The position numbers and the translations under genes are program-made. Below are positions 6,909-13,442 of a DNA stretch of 14,438 bases, in pieces (position 1 is the stretch's first letter; each line of letters starts with the position of its first letter). The notes under the pieces were generated by a model. The model was given only the letters and a program-made list of their open reading frames with translations, had not been told where the DNA came from and made no database searches. This DNA comes from Colimorpha sp045598945 (GTDB lineage Bacteria; Bacteroidota; Bacteroidia; Bacteroidales; P3). The stretch covers positions 1 to 14,438 of the forward strand of contig JAZRVD010000178.1 of the NCBI GenBank assembly GCA_045598945.1, in the 5' to 3' direction.

Positions 6909-8336
6909 TCATTTTTTTTGTTCGTTTGTGTCTGGAGTACCTGTGTTCCCGTTGTTTGTCGTTGTCGCAGTACTTAAAGTCGTTGTATCATTCTTTGTCT
7001 GCTTGGATGTTTTTGGTTTACCTTTTTTAGGCACACTCTTCTTATCCGATGTTACTTTCTCAGGCTGCTCCACATTATTGGACAGAGCCTCATCATTAGA
7101 CTGTTCTTCCTTCTTGACAGAATCGTTATCAACAACAGACTCAACAGTAGCATTTATGCCATCCGTCTCAGAATTTCTATCAGCCGACCTAACATCTTTA
7201 ACAATAGTGTCTACATACCTACTGTCGTAAAACAGGGATGGTGTCAGTTTACTACCAGCATAGCCGCCAAGCAGATAAGCGCCAATAACACAACAGATAG
7301 CCAAAGCAGTCCAAAAGATATAACAACCAACATGCGACCTGCGATGAGGCTTATCTGTAGACTGACCGTCAATCGATTCCACGCTATGCACATTCAGATC
7401 ATGCGATTCCACACTATGCACATTCAGATCATGCGATTCCACGCTATGCACTTTCAGCTCTTGCGATTCAACACTATGCACTTTCAGCTCTTGCGAATCC
7501 TCATCAGTCTCCATCTGAGCATCAGAAGTTTCATCCACCTGTGTCTGAGTTTCAATTTCAGAGAAGACGTCAAGATTTTTCGTTTCCACGAGAACAACAG
7601 TAACATTATCACGTCCCCCAGCATTGTTTGCGGCAGCAATAAGGTTATTAACCTTATCCTTAATAGACAAATCCTTATCAAGCTCAGCCTTCATAACATG
7701 CGAGGTAATCATATCACACAGACCGTCGGAGCAAAGCAGGAGAGTAGAGTTGGGCAGGAGAGGGAAAGTATTTACCTCAACATCCTTATCAAAGCCATCA
7801 AACTTCAGTTTATGGTCGCCTACGGTATTTTCAATAACATTACGACGTGGGTGGTTCATAGCCTGCTCTTCAGTCAAATGGCCGTTATCCTCCATATATC
7901 CCACAAGCGACTGGTCGTGAGATAGTTTTTTGAAGACGCCGTCAGCATATTGATACAGGCGAGTGTCACCGACATGAACCATGTGGAAGCATCGTTTCTC
8001 CACCTCGACAAGAATAGCCGTAAGAACGCAATTCATATTATAATACTGCGGTTGAGCCTCCTGCTGTTCAATAATGACATCATTTGCATAATCTACAGCC
8101 TGCTTCAGGAGGTCCACTCTATCGCCATTGGGATAGTCTTCGAGATATTCTACAATCTTTTTTTCAGCCAAAGCTGCGGCCACCTCGCCCCCCTCATAAC
8201 CGCCTACGCCATCTATAGCGACAGCCAAGATATGCTTTTCGTCCCATATATATTGAGCGATAAAAGCATCCTCATTGTTTTTGCGAACTTTGCCGACATC
8301 AGTGTGTCCAAAAAAGGGTTCGTTAACAGTATCCAT
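6909..8336 (-). CDS. PP2C-family Ser/Thr phosphatase with transmembrane anchor
   Basis: The 475-residue protein has a complete PP2C domain at about 7-252: GHTDVGKVRKNNED (10-23, with Arg-18), IDGVGGYEGGE (41-51, metal-binding Asp-42/Gly-43), HVGDTRLYQY (121-130), LCSDGLCDMI (201-210, Asp-204) and GGRDNVTVVLV (240-250, Asp-243). All expected metal ligands are present, so it should be an active Mn/Mg phosphatase removing phosphate from the cluster's kinase targets. Four ten-residue repeats (281-320, SQELKVHSVE type) join the domain to one membrane segment (about 337-357), followed by a roughly 115-residue Ser/Thr/Lys/Asn-rich tail, probably periplasmic. It starts 9 bp after the upstream gene stop. 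Phosphatase, FHA and kinase genes are commonly linked in bacterial Ser/Thr signalling loci. Confidence 0.95.
   Translation of the reverse strand: MDTVNEPFFGHTDVGKVRKNNEDAFIAQYIWDEKHILAVAIDGVGGYEGGEVAAALAEKKIVEYLEDYPNGDRVDLLKQAVDYANDVIIEQQEAQPQYYNMNCVLTAILVEVEKRCFHMVHVGDTRLYQYADGVFKKLSHDQSLVGYMEDNGHLTEEQAMNHPRRNVIENTVGDHKLKFDGFDKDVEVNTFPLLPNSTLLLCSDGLCDMITSHVMKAELDKDLSIKDKVNNLIAAANNAGGRDNVTVVLVETKNLDVFSEIETQTQVDETSDAQMETDEDSQELKVHSVESQELKVHSVESHDLNVHSVESHDLNVHSVESIDGQSTDKPHRRSHVGCYIFWTALAICCVIGAYLLGGYAGSKLTPSLFYDSRYVDTIVKDVRSADRNSETDGINATVESVVDNDSVKKEEQSNDEALSNNVEQPEKVTSDKKSVPKKGKPKTSKQTKNDTTTLSTATTTNNGNTGTPDTNEQKK
7381..7500 (-). repeat. In-frame tandem repeat, 4 x 30 bp, in the PP2C gene
   Basis: Four exact-length 30-bp units run end to end (7381-7410, 7411-7440, 7441-7470, 7471-7500). 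They encode SQELKVHSVE twice and SHDLNVHSVE twice between the catalytic domain and the membrane segment. The units fall into two near-identical pairs, which suggests duplication of a two-unit block. The 30-bp period keeps the frame, so copy number can change without breaking the protein and would only change tether length. Confidence 0.95.
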
Positions 8337-8345
8337 GGTACAATA

Positions 8346-9302
8346 TTATTTTTTTTCAAAATATACAGAGACCTCTTCATTGATAAAGATATTAGACTTG
8401 TCAGCCAAGTCGTGCCAAACAACGTTGGCGCCATTGCTTACAGTCATTATGCGGCCATTGAGGCGCGTAGGGCCAAAGGCGGCAATGACAAAAACGTTTT
8501 CCGAAGGAAGAAACTTTATCTGCACATGAGAGTCCTTGACATTAGGATACTCCTTCAAGATAAAGAATTGGTTACCACCTCTTTTTTCATTCTTGCCAGA
8601 GATATGAAGAAGCTTGTCGACCATAGGGAAAGAATATCCATCATAGGACAATGTCGCCAACCCATTCTCCTCGTTAATATTAGACATGTCTCTAATCCTT
8701 TTAGTATCGCCACTCAAAGTTTCGTCAAAAAAGACTCTATACATGCCGCCACCCAAATCATCCACGGCGCGCAAGGCTTCTTTGTTAATATTATATCTAT
8801 CTCCATTATTAGAATTGCTCAATCTGCAAGAATACGAAACATTGGGATTCTTCGTAGCTTTGCCAGAAGAGGCGCATTCCTGTGTTACCAGGGTAGATAT
8901 AATAGCCAATTGTCCTCTTTGTACATCCAGTCTTTTAGACTCACCATTTTCAACAAAATCCACTTGCGTGCCAGCAAACTTAAATAGCCAATAAGTGGCA
9001 GAAGGAGTATAATCAGGATATTTGACACTCATTTCCTTAATAATCTCATAAAAAGATTTTACTATCTCAGGAACCACATGGGACAACGCCTGTAATCTTG
9101 CATTAAAATCGTCCTGGTTCATCACAATATGAAACGTCATAGGATAGAGCATACGGCCACCAACAGACTCGTTTTTGAGTTCCGTCATGAAATGAGCTTT
9201 CATTTCATCCAAGATTTTTTGATTGGTGAGTTGGTTCACTCCCAAATCATCCTTTTTCTTGTCCGCCTTAAAAAAATCCAAAATCTTTTCTAATACTTTC
9301 AT
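8346..9302 (-). CDS. Degenerate FHA-like domain protein (FHA partner)
   Basis: The 318-residue protein has an N-terminal alpha/beta region with MLYPMTFHIVMNQDDFNARL (51-70) and then a region containing YSCRLSNSNNGDRYNINKEA (157-176). The C-terminal 227-318 resembles an FHA domain: ISGKNEKRGGNQFFI, then DSHVQIKF (257-264) in place of the usual SRxHA, and FGPTRLNGRIM (276-286) in place of the usual S/T-x-NG turn. The key Arg of the phosphothreonine pocket is missing from the SRxH position, so phosphopeptide binding is uncertain. The plan, an N-terminal alpha/beta domain then FHA, recalls actinobacterial FhaA, but only loosely. It sits 19 bp after the canonical FHA gene and 9 bp before PP2C, so the three are very likely co-expressed. 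Confidence 0.8.
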   Translation of the reverse strand: MKVLEKILDFFKADKKKDDLGVNQLTNQKILDEMKAHFMTELKNESVGGRMLYPMTFHIVMNQDDFNARLQALSHVVPEIVKSFYEIIKEMSVKYPDYTPSATYWLFKFAGTQVDFVENGESKRLDVQRGQLAIISTLVTQECASSGKATKNPNVSYSCRLSNSNNGDRYNINKEALRAVDDLGGGMYRVFFDETLSGDTKRIRDMSNINEENGLATLSYDGYSFPMVDKLLHISGKNEKRGGNQFFILKEYPNVKDSHVQIKFLPSENVFVIAAFGPTRLNGRIMTVSNGANVVWHDLADKSNIFINEEVSVYFEKK

Positions 9303-9321
9303 GATTTTCTCTTATTTTATA

Positions 9322-10242
9322 TTAAGCTTTTTTAAACAATAGGTGAACGTTTCTGCTCAACACGATATAATCGCCATCCTGCAAAGGGACAGGAGCATAG
9401 GCATCGTCGACTTCAATATCCCTTTCGCCTCTAATTACATGTGTACGCAAACCATTCATGCGCGTTCCGCCTTGTTCAACATACAGCATAAAGCCATACT
9501 TGTCAGAGAACGAGATATGAGCATGAGCACGGCTGACATACTTATTTTTCTCATGTTCCTTTGATTCGGGATTATCGTCGATGGCAATATGATTTACTCT
9601 GGGGAAGTTGTCAGAGGTGACGGTCTGCCTGCCAACACCGATGTTGTATCGCTGACCGGGAAGATTAACAATCTCTTCCGAGTCGATTTTGACGCACTCG
9701 CCACACAACGACCCATGTCCTGGAACGGAATATATCACAGCCTTATGCACAGCCTGAACTGCACCTATCTTCTTCACCTTTATAAAACAATGGTCCATAA
9801 CTTCTGTAGCATTGTCGTCATGGTCGCTCATTTTTATTTCAATGGCGCCAAAATTCAGTCCCAGCTCATTGGAAATAGCTATCTTCAGATTACGTTCAAA
9901 ATCATTCACCATCAAAGAATTGTAGAAAAGATTATCTTCAATCCATACCGTCAGCGAATACTCATTCATCGACATGGTGCTACCAGAAAAATTAGACCTC
10001 AAGGCTGCGACAATAGTATCGATCAGCTTGCTATTTCTGTCAATACAATTGTCAGGCTGCTTGCCACTGTCGGCTGGCTCCTGCTGCTTGCCAGTGTCGG
10101 CTGGCTCTTGCTGCTTGCCGTTGTCGGTTGGCTCCTGCTGCTTGCCAGCGTCGGCTGACTCCTGCTGCTTGCCACTGTCGGTTGGCTCCTGCTGCTTGCC
10201 GTTGATAAAATCAGCGATCCTTGCAAAAATACTTTTTTTCAT
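9322..10242 (-). CDS. FHA-domain phosphothreonine-binding protein with nine-residue repeats
   Basis: I chose the ATG at 10240-10242 (MKKSIFARIAD, 306 residues) over the longer frame opening at a TTG at 10261-10263. After a short basic N-terminus there are five nine-residue repeats of the GKQQEPADS type (about 16-60), a roughly 110-residue alpha/beta region (YSLTVWIEDNLFYNSLMVND), and a C-terminal FHA domain (about 195-306). The FHA core residues are visible: IGVGR (201-205), SRAHAHI (237-243) and GTRMNG (259-264). The phosphothreonine-binding Arg and Ser are therefore intact. It lies 38 bp after the kinase 2 stop. A role as reader of phosphorylated partners in this locus follows from family knowledge. 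Confidence 0.92.
   Translation of the reverse strand: MKKSIFARIADFINGKQQEPTDSGKQQESADAGKQQEPTDNGKQQEPADTGKQQEPADSGKQPDNCIDRNSKLIDTIVAALRSNFSGSTMSMNEYSLTVWIEDNLFYNSLMVNDFERNLKIAISNELGLNFGAIEIKMSDHDDNATEVMDHCFIKVKKIGAVQAVHKAVIYSVPGHGSLCGECVKIDSEEIVNLPGQRYNIGVGRQTVTSDNFPRVNHIAIDDNPESKEHEKNKYVSRAHAHISFSDKYGFMLYVEQGGTRMNGLRTHVIRGERDIEVDDAYAPVPLQDGDYIVLSRNVHLLFKKA
10061..10195 (-). repeat. In-frame tandem repeat, 5 x 27 bp, in the FHA gene
   Basis: Five 27-bp units (starting at 10061, 10088, 10115, 10142 and 10169) and a partial sixth encode GKQQEPADS, GKQQEPADT, GKQQEPTDN, GKQQESADA and GKQQEPTDS. The differences are mostly single bases. The array joins a short N-terminal basic helix to the rest of the protein and looks like a flexible spacer whose copy number could vary by strand slippage without a frameshift. 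Confidence 0.95.
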
Positions 10243-10280
10243 ACATATTAGGGTTTTTAACAATTATAATTCATAATCTT

Positions 10281-11285
10281 TTACTTGTTACCGAGTTGCT
10301 TGACGACGAAATCATGCAGTTCCTTGCCGTTGGCGAATCTGTCGGCGGGCTTCTTGGCGAGGCACTTCATAATGACTTCTTCCAGCCAGTCGGGGTAATC
10401 CTTGGTGTAGGTCTGACCTTTGTGCGACTTCTCGAAGGCGGCTTTACGCAATGGAAGGACAGGCTCTGGCGTCTTTTCTTTATGAGCTTCATACAACATT
10501 TTTCTGGCATCCTCAGGACAATTGTTCCTATAGTCATACATAAAAGGCACACGACCGGCAAGACACTCATACAGCACCACACCGAAACTATATATATCCG
10601 ACTGGGATGTGATGCTGCCGCCATTCCATTTCTCTGGAGCCATGAACTCCGGCACGCCGTTGGCTAAACGGCTGCTACTCACCACCTCGTCGCCATCTAT
10701 CGCCAAGTCGAAATCCATCAGCACATACGTCCCATTCTCACGTCGCATGATATTGCCAGAATGGATGTTGTTGTGAACGACTCTATATTTGTTTATAAGA
10801 CGTTGCTTGGTCTCGTCATCTATCAACACCTTGCTACCATCATTGGGGTCGTCCTTAAGGTCATCCTCATCCCTGTTCATGCAGAACTTGTAGATGTCCT
10901 CGTGGCAATAGGCAAGGGCGTCGGAGATTTGAACCAAGAGATTCGTCACCTCGTCGACCTCGAGGAAGTTATCCTTCTTCTTGATGAGGTGTGCGACATC
11001 CATGCCATCGACATAACTCATCTCGACAAAAGCTCTCATATCCTTGAGACAAGGCTGAAAGATGTTTACAATGTTTGGGTGGCTGCCGTTGCCAAGACGC
11101 AACAAGACTTGACACTCCTCTAAAAATTTTTGGTATGCAGGATCCGATTCGCCGCCAGCGATAAGAGTTTTGAGCACCTTAATGGCACGGATATAGCCCA
11201 ATTTGTTGTGGCGAACTTTGTAGACAGTGGCGAAGCCGCCATTGCCAAGTTCTTCTAACAGTGTATAATCTTCTAAAAATGACAT
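10281..11285 (-). CDS. Ser/Thr kinase-like protein with HNN catalytic loop (kinase 2)
   Basis: The 334-residue protein is a full-length kinase fold with no membrane segment. Visible motifs are the glycine loop LGNGGFATVYKV (13-24), beta-3 RAIKVLK with Lys-36, a likely helix-C Glu-57, catalytic loop HNNIHSGN (171-178), DFD in place of DFG (191-193), MAPEKW (215-220) and SDIYSFG (229-235). The HRD Asp, the catalytic base, is Asn-173 (AAC, 10767-10769), so phosphotransfer should be poor or absent by family rules. A 38-residue acidic insert (131-168, DEDDLKDDPNDG) separates ALAYCHE from the catalytic loop and is shared with kinase 1. It sits after a secreted FGE gene and 38 bp before the FHA gene. 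It may act as a pseudokinase scaffold, or be active by an unusual mechanism. Confidence 0.93.
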   Translation of the reverse strand: MSFLEDYTLLEELGNGGFATVYKVRHNKLGYIRAIKVLKTLIAGGESDPAYQKFLEECQVLLRLGNGSHPNIVNIFQPCLKDMRAFVEMSYVDGMDVAHLIKKKDNFLEVDEVTNLLVQISDALAYCHEDIYKFCMNRDEDDLKDDPNDGSKVLIDDETKQRLINKYRVVHNNIHSGNIMRRENGTYVLMDFDLAIDGDEVVSSSRLANGVPEFMAPEKWNGGSITSQSDIYSFGVVLYECLAGRVPFMYDYRNNCPEDARKMLYEAHKEKTPEPVLPLRKAAFEKSHKGQTYTKDYPDWLEEVIMKCLAKKPADRFANGKELHDFVVKQLGNK

Positions 11286-11311
11286 GATGTATAAATTTTA
11301 ATTATTGTTAC

Positions 11312-11325
11312 TTTTTTTTTTTTTT
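11312..11325. repeat. Homopolymer of 14 T (A on the coding strand) upstream of kinase 2
   Basis: Fourteen T in a row lie about 27 bp upstream of the kinase 2 ATG. The matching position upstream of kinase 1 holds only eight T (484-491). A tract this long is prone to slippage and could change spacing in the leader and so expression, although no frameshift would result. Confidence 0.55.
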
Positions 11326-11427
11326 ACTCTTTCATTGTGTCAAAGCCCTTGCTGCAGGCGGTGGCTTCGCATGCACGCCAACAGCCAATAACCTTGGCGT
11401 TGCGCTATACTTTTTACTTTCTTTCAT

Positions 11428-11457
11428 AACCTACATCTTGTTGATAATTATTATAAA
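11428..11457 (-). repeat. 30-nt conserved post-stop element, copy C
   Basis: Directly follows the TAG stop of the FGE gene at 11458-12279. It matches copy A (612-641) at 25 of 30 positions and is the most diverged of the three copies, differing mainly in the middle (ataattattat). Confidence 0.7.
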
Positions 11458-12279
11458 CTAAGGAATCAGGACGAGGCGGAAGCCGAGGTCGGAAGAGTAA
11501 CGATTAACACCTAAATCGCTACGCACAGCAACCCCGCATGATTCGGCGCTAAACCTCATACTTCCACCACGAACCACACGTTCAGTATTGGGAGTGCTGT
11601 TGACAGGATTGCGAGATGGGGAGTTGGAATAAAAACTATTTGAATGCCAATCAAGGCACCATTCCATAACATTACCGCTCATATCGTAGATGCCCAGCTC
11701 GTTGGGCAGCAGCTGACCAACAGGATGTGTCTTGTCGCCACTGATGTCGTAATACCATGCAACAGAATCAACCCTATTGCTACCACTATAGGTATAACCC
11801 TTGCTCATATTGCCGCCACGAGCAGCAAACTCCCACTGCGCTTCTGAAGGCAGAGAGAAGCGCAGACCTGTCAACTGATTAATTTTCAAGACAAACTGAT
11901 AGCAGTCTCTCCAACTTACACTTTCGACAGGATTGTTCATTCCCTCAAAATAAGACGGCTTGTTGTCCATCACCGCCAGCCATAGGGCTTGCGTAACCTC
12001 ATACTTGCCAATATAGTAGCCATCGAGAGTTACGCTATGCACAGGTTGTTCGCCATTGTAGCCGTAATCGCTGCCCATTTGAAATGTGCCGCCTTCCACC
12101 CACACCATGTCGAACGACACGCCGTTGACAGTAATAGTTTTTACGCTGTTATAGATGTCAGTACACGCAAGATCACCATTGCACAACTGGACATAGGCGA
12201 CATGCTGACAGGTGTCATGCTGAGCAAAGAGACTGAGAGAGAGCAGCCAAGCAAAAGAAAACAACAAAAACTTTTTCAT
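11458..12279 (-). CDS. Secreted FGE/SUMF1-fold protein with short linker (FGE-C)
   Basis: The 273-residue protein has a signal peptide (MKKFLLFSFAWLLSLSLFAQ, 1-20), only about 25 residues of linker containing three Cys (DTCQHVAYVQLCNGDLACTD), then an FGE domain from about 47 to the end. Family motifs seen are WVEGGTFQMGS, YEVTQALW, LPSEAQWEFAARGG, DMSGNVMEWCLDW and VRGGSM...LGFRLVLIP. Only the second of the two copper-site Cys after RGGS is kept (RGGSMRFSAESC), so catalysis as an FGE is unlikely. It lacks the TPR-like linker of FGE-A and FGE-D. Kinase 2 follows 172 bp downstream, as kinase 1 follows FGE-A. Likely exported, and a sensor or binding protein by inference. Confidence 0.92.
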   Translation of the reverse strand: MKKFLLFSFAWLLSLSLFAQHDTCQHVAYVQLCNGDLACTDIYNSVKTITVNGVSFDMVWVEGGTFQMGSDYGYNGEQPVHSVTLDGYYIGKYEVTQALWLAVMDNKPSYFEGMNNPVESVSWRDCYQFVLKINQLTGLRFSLPSEAQWEFAARGGNMSKGYTYSGSNRVDSVAWYYDISGDKTHPVGQLLPNELGIYDMSGNVMEWCLDWHSNSFYSNSPSRNPVNSTPNTERVVRGGSMRFSAESCGVAVRSDLGVNRYSSDLGFRLVLIP

Positions 12280-12305
12280 AAAATAAACATTATTTTAGAT
12301 CAAAA

Positions 12306-12313
12306 CAAAATTA
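12306..12313 (-). promoter_or_regulatory. Possible Bacteroidetes -7 promoter element
   Basis: On the minus strand this reads TAATTTTG, an exact match to the Bacteroidetes -7 consensus TAnnTTTG, 27 bp upstream of the FGE-C ATG and in the gap after FGE-D. I see no TTTG about 19 bp further upstream where a -33 box should be, so it may be chance in AT-rich sequence. Confidence 0.25.
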
Positions 12314-12394
12314 AACATATAACCTTTGTTAGCGTTGTCGTACATCTGACATTTATTTATAATGTATACGAACGATATTCGTTTTTTCTCATAT

Positions 12395-12424
12395 AGCCTA
12401 CATCTTGTTGATATTTGTTGTCAA
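12395..12424 (-). repeat. 30-nt conserved post-stop element, copy D
   Basis: Directly follows the TAG stop of FGE-D and matches copy A (612-641) at 28 of 30 positions. Sequence beyond the 30 nt is unrelated to that beyond the other copies, so conservation ends sharply. Confidence 0.75.
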
Positions 12425-13357
12425 CTAAGGAAGCAGAACGAGGCGAAGACCTATTCTGATGTTTTGGAACGTAGGCTCATGGAAGGCTCGTCGCGTCAGT
12501 TCGCAATGCTTGGCATCGCCATCCCAACTGCCGCCACGATAGATACGATAGGCGGATTTCTTTTTGTTGACAGGATTACGAGACGGGGATTGAGAATAAT
12601 AGTTTTCCGAATACCAATCCTGACACAGCTCCCACACATTACCAGTCATATCGTAGATGCCAAGATCGTTTGGTTTTTTTTGACCTACGGGATGCGTACC
12701 TTTATTGCTATTGCCACAATACCACGCCACGCGATCTATTTTTTTGCCACCACTATAACTGTAATCCCTGCACTTGCCGCCGCCACGAGCGGCGTACTCC
12801 CATTGAGCCTCGGTAGGCAACGCGAACTTCATGCCAGTAAGTTTGTTGAGTTTTTTTACAAATTCATGAGCATCATTCCAACATACCTTATCCACCGGAT
12901 TGTAACTCCCTTTGAAATGAGAAGGGTTGCTGCCCATGACAGCCTGATAGAGGGCTTGCGTAACCTCGTACTTGCCAATATAGTAGCCGTCGAGAGTTAC
13001 GCTATGCACAGGCTTCTCATTGTCATTGCCATCATTGCTACCCATCTGGAAGGTGCCACCTTCGACCCACACCATCTCGAACGACACACCATTGACAGTA
13101 ACTGTCTTGATATTTGCATTGGTTGATGTGCTTCGAGTCTTATCTTTTCCACTTTTCTTAGATTGTAATCGAGACTCGAAATCCTTGTCGACCTTTTTTG
13201 TCAATTTCTTATAGACCGTATACTGCCTTTCAGCATCATCAACCCTGCCCTCGCTCAATGCCTTATTGGCACTACGCAAGTACTTGTCGTACTCGGATTG
13301 TGCAAAGAGAGAGATAGAGACAACAAGAGTCAACAATAGCATCAAGACTTTTTTCAT
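12425..13357 (-). CDS. Secreted FGE/SUMF1-fold protein (FGE-D)
   Basis: I start this gene at the ATG at 13355-13357, giving a 310-residue protein with a clear signal peptide (MKKVLMLLLTLVVSISLFAQ, 1-20). The frame stays open 38 codons further upstream, but that part reads across the kinase remnant. A helical linker with SEYDKYLRSANKALSEGR, like that of FGE-A, precedes the FGE domain (WVEGGTFQMGS, YEVTQALYQAVM, LPTEAQWEYAARGG, DMTGNVWELCQDWY, YRGGSW...IGLRLVLLP). Only the second copper-site Cys is kept (RGGSWDGDAKHC). The start overlaps the stop of a 13-codon leader (ATGA), which would allow translational coupling. It is followed after 145 bp by FGE-C. Its function is probably ligand binding in the periplasm or at the surface; that is inference. 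Confidence 0.9.
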   Translation of the reverse strand: MKKVLMLLLTLVVSISLFAQSEYDKYLRSANKALSEGRVDDAERQYTVYKKLTKKVDKDFESRLQSKKSGKDKTRSTSTNANIKTVTVNGVSFEMVWVEGGTFQMGSNDGNDNEKPVHSVTLDGYYIGKYEVTQALYQAVMGSNPSHFKGSYNPVDKVCWNDAHEFVKKLNKLTGMKFALPTEAQWEYAARGGGKCRDYSYSGGKKIDRVAWYCGNSNKGTHPVGQKKPNDLGIYDMTGNVWELCQDWYSENYYSQSPSRNPVNKKKSAYRIYRGGSWDGDAKHCELTRRAFHEPTFQNIRIGLRLVLLP

Positions 13358-13395
13358 AATACTTCCAGTAGTGTGTAATCCTCCAAAAAAGACAT
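13354..13395 (-). pseudogene. Kinase N-terminus remnant / 13-codon leader
   Basis: This short frame reads MSFLEDYTLLEVL then TGA. It matches the first 13 residues of kinase 2 (MSFLEDYTLLEEL) at all but one position and resembles kinase 1 (METFLEDYTLLGEL). The TGA overlaps the FGE-D start codon as ATGA. The simplest reading is that a kinase gene once began here and a deletion fused its start to the FGE-D start. It may still be translated and feed ribosomes into FGE-D. Confidence 0.8.
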
Positions 13396-13442
13396 TGTCA
13401 AATAAGGTTAAGGTCAATCCAAATATTAAGAAAAAAAAATTA

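Noticed and set aside
7381..7500. CRISPR-like direct repeats
   Set aside because: The units are contiguous without spacers, in frame, and encode repeated peptide units inside the PP2C gene.
7950..8987. Long plus-strand open frame
   Set aside because: It is antisense to the PP2C and FHA-partner genes and spans their junction. It is explained by codon bias of the real genes.
10243..10263. TTG start seven codons upstream for the FHA protein
   Set aside because: The ATG at 10240-10242 gives MKKSIFARIAD and leaves a normal gap to kinase 2; the TTG offers no better context.
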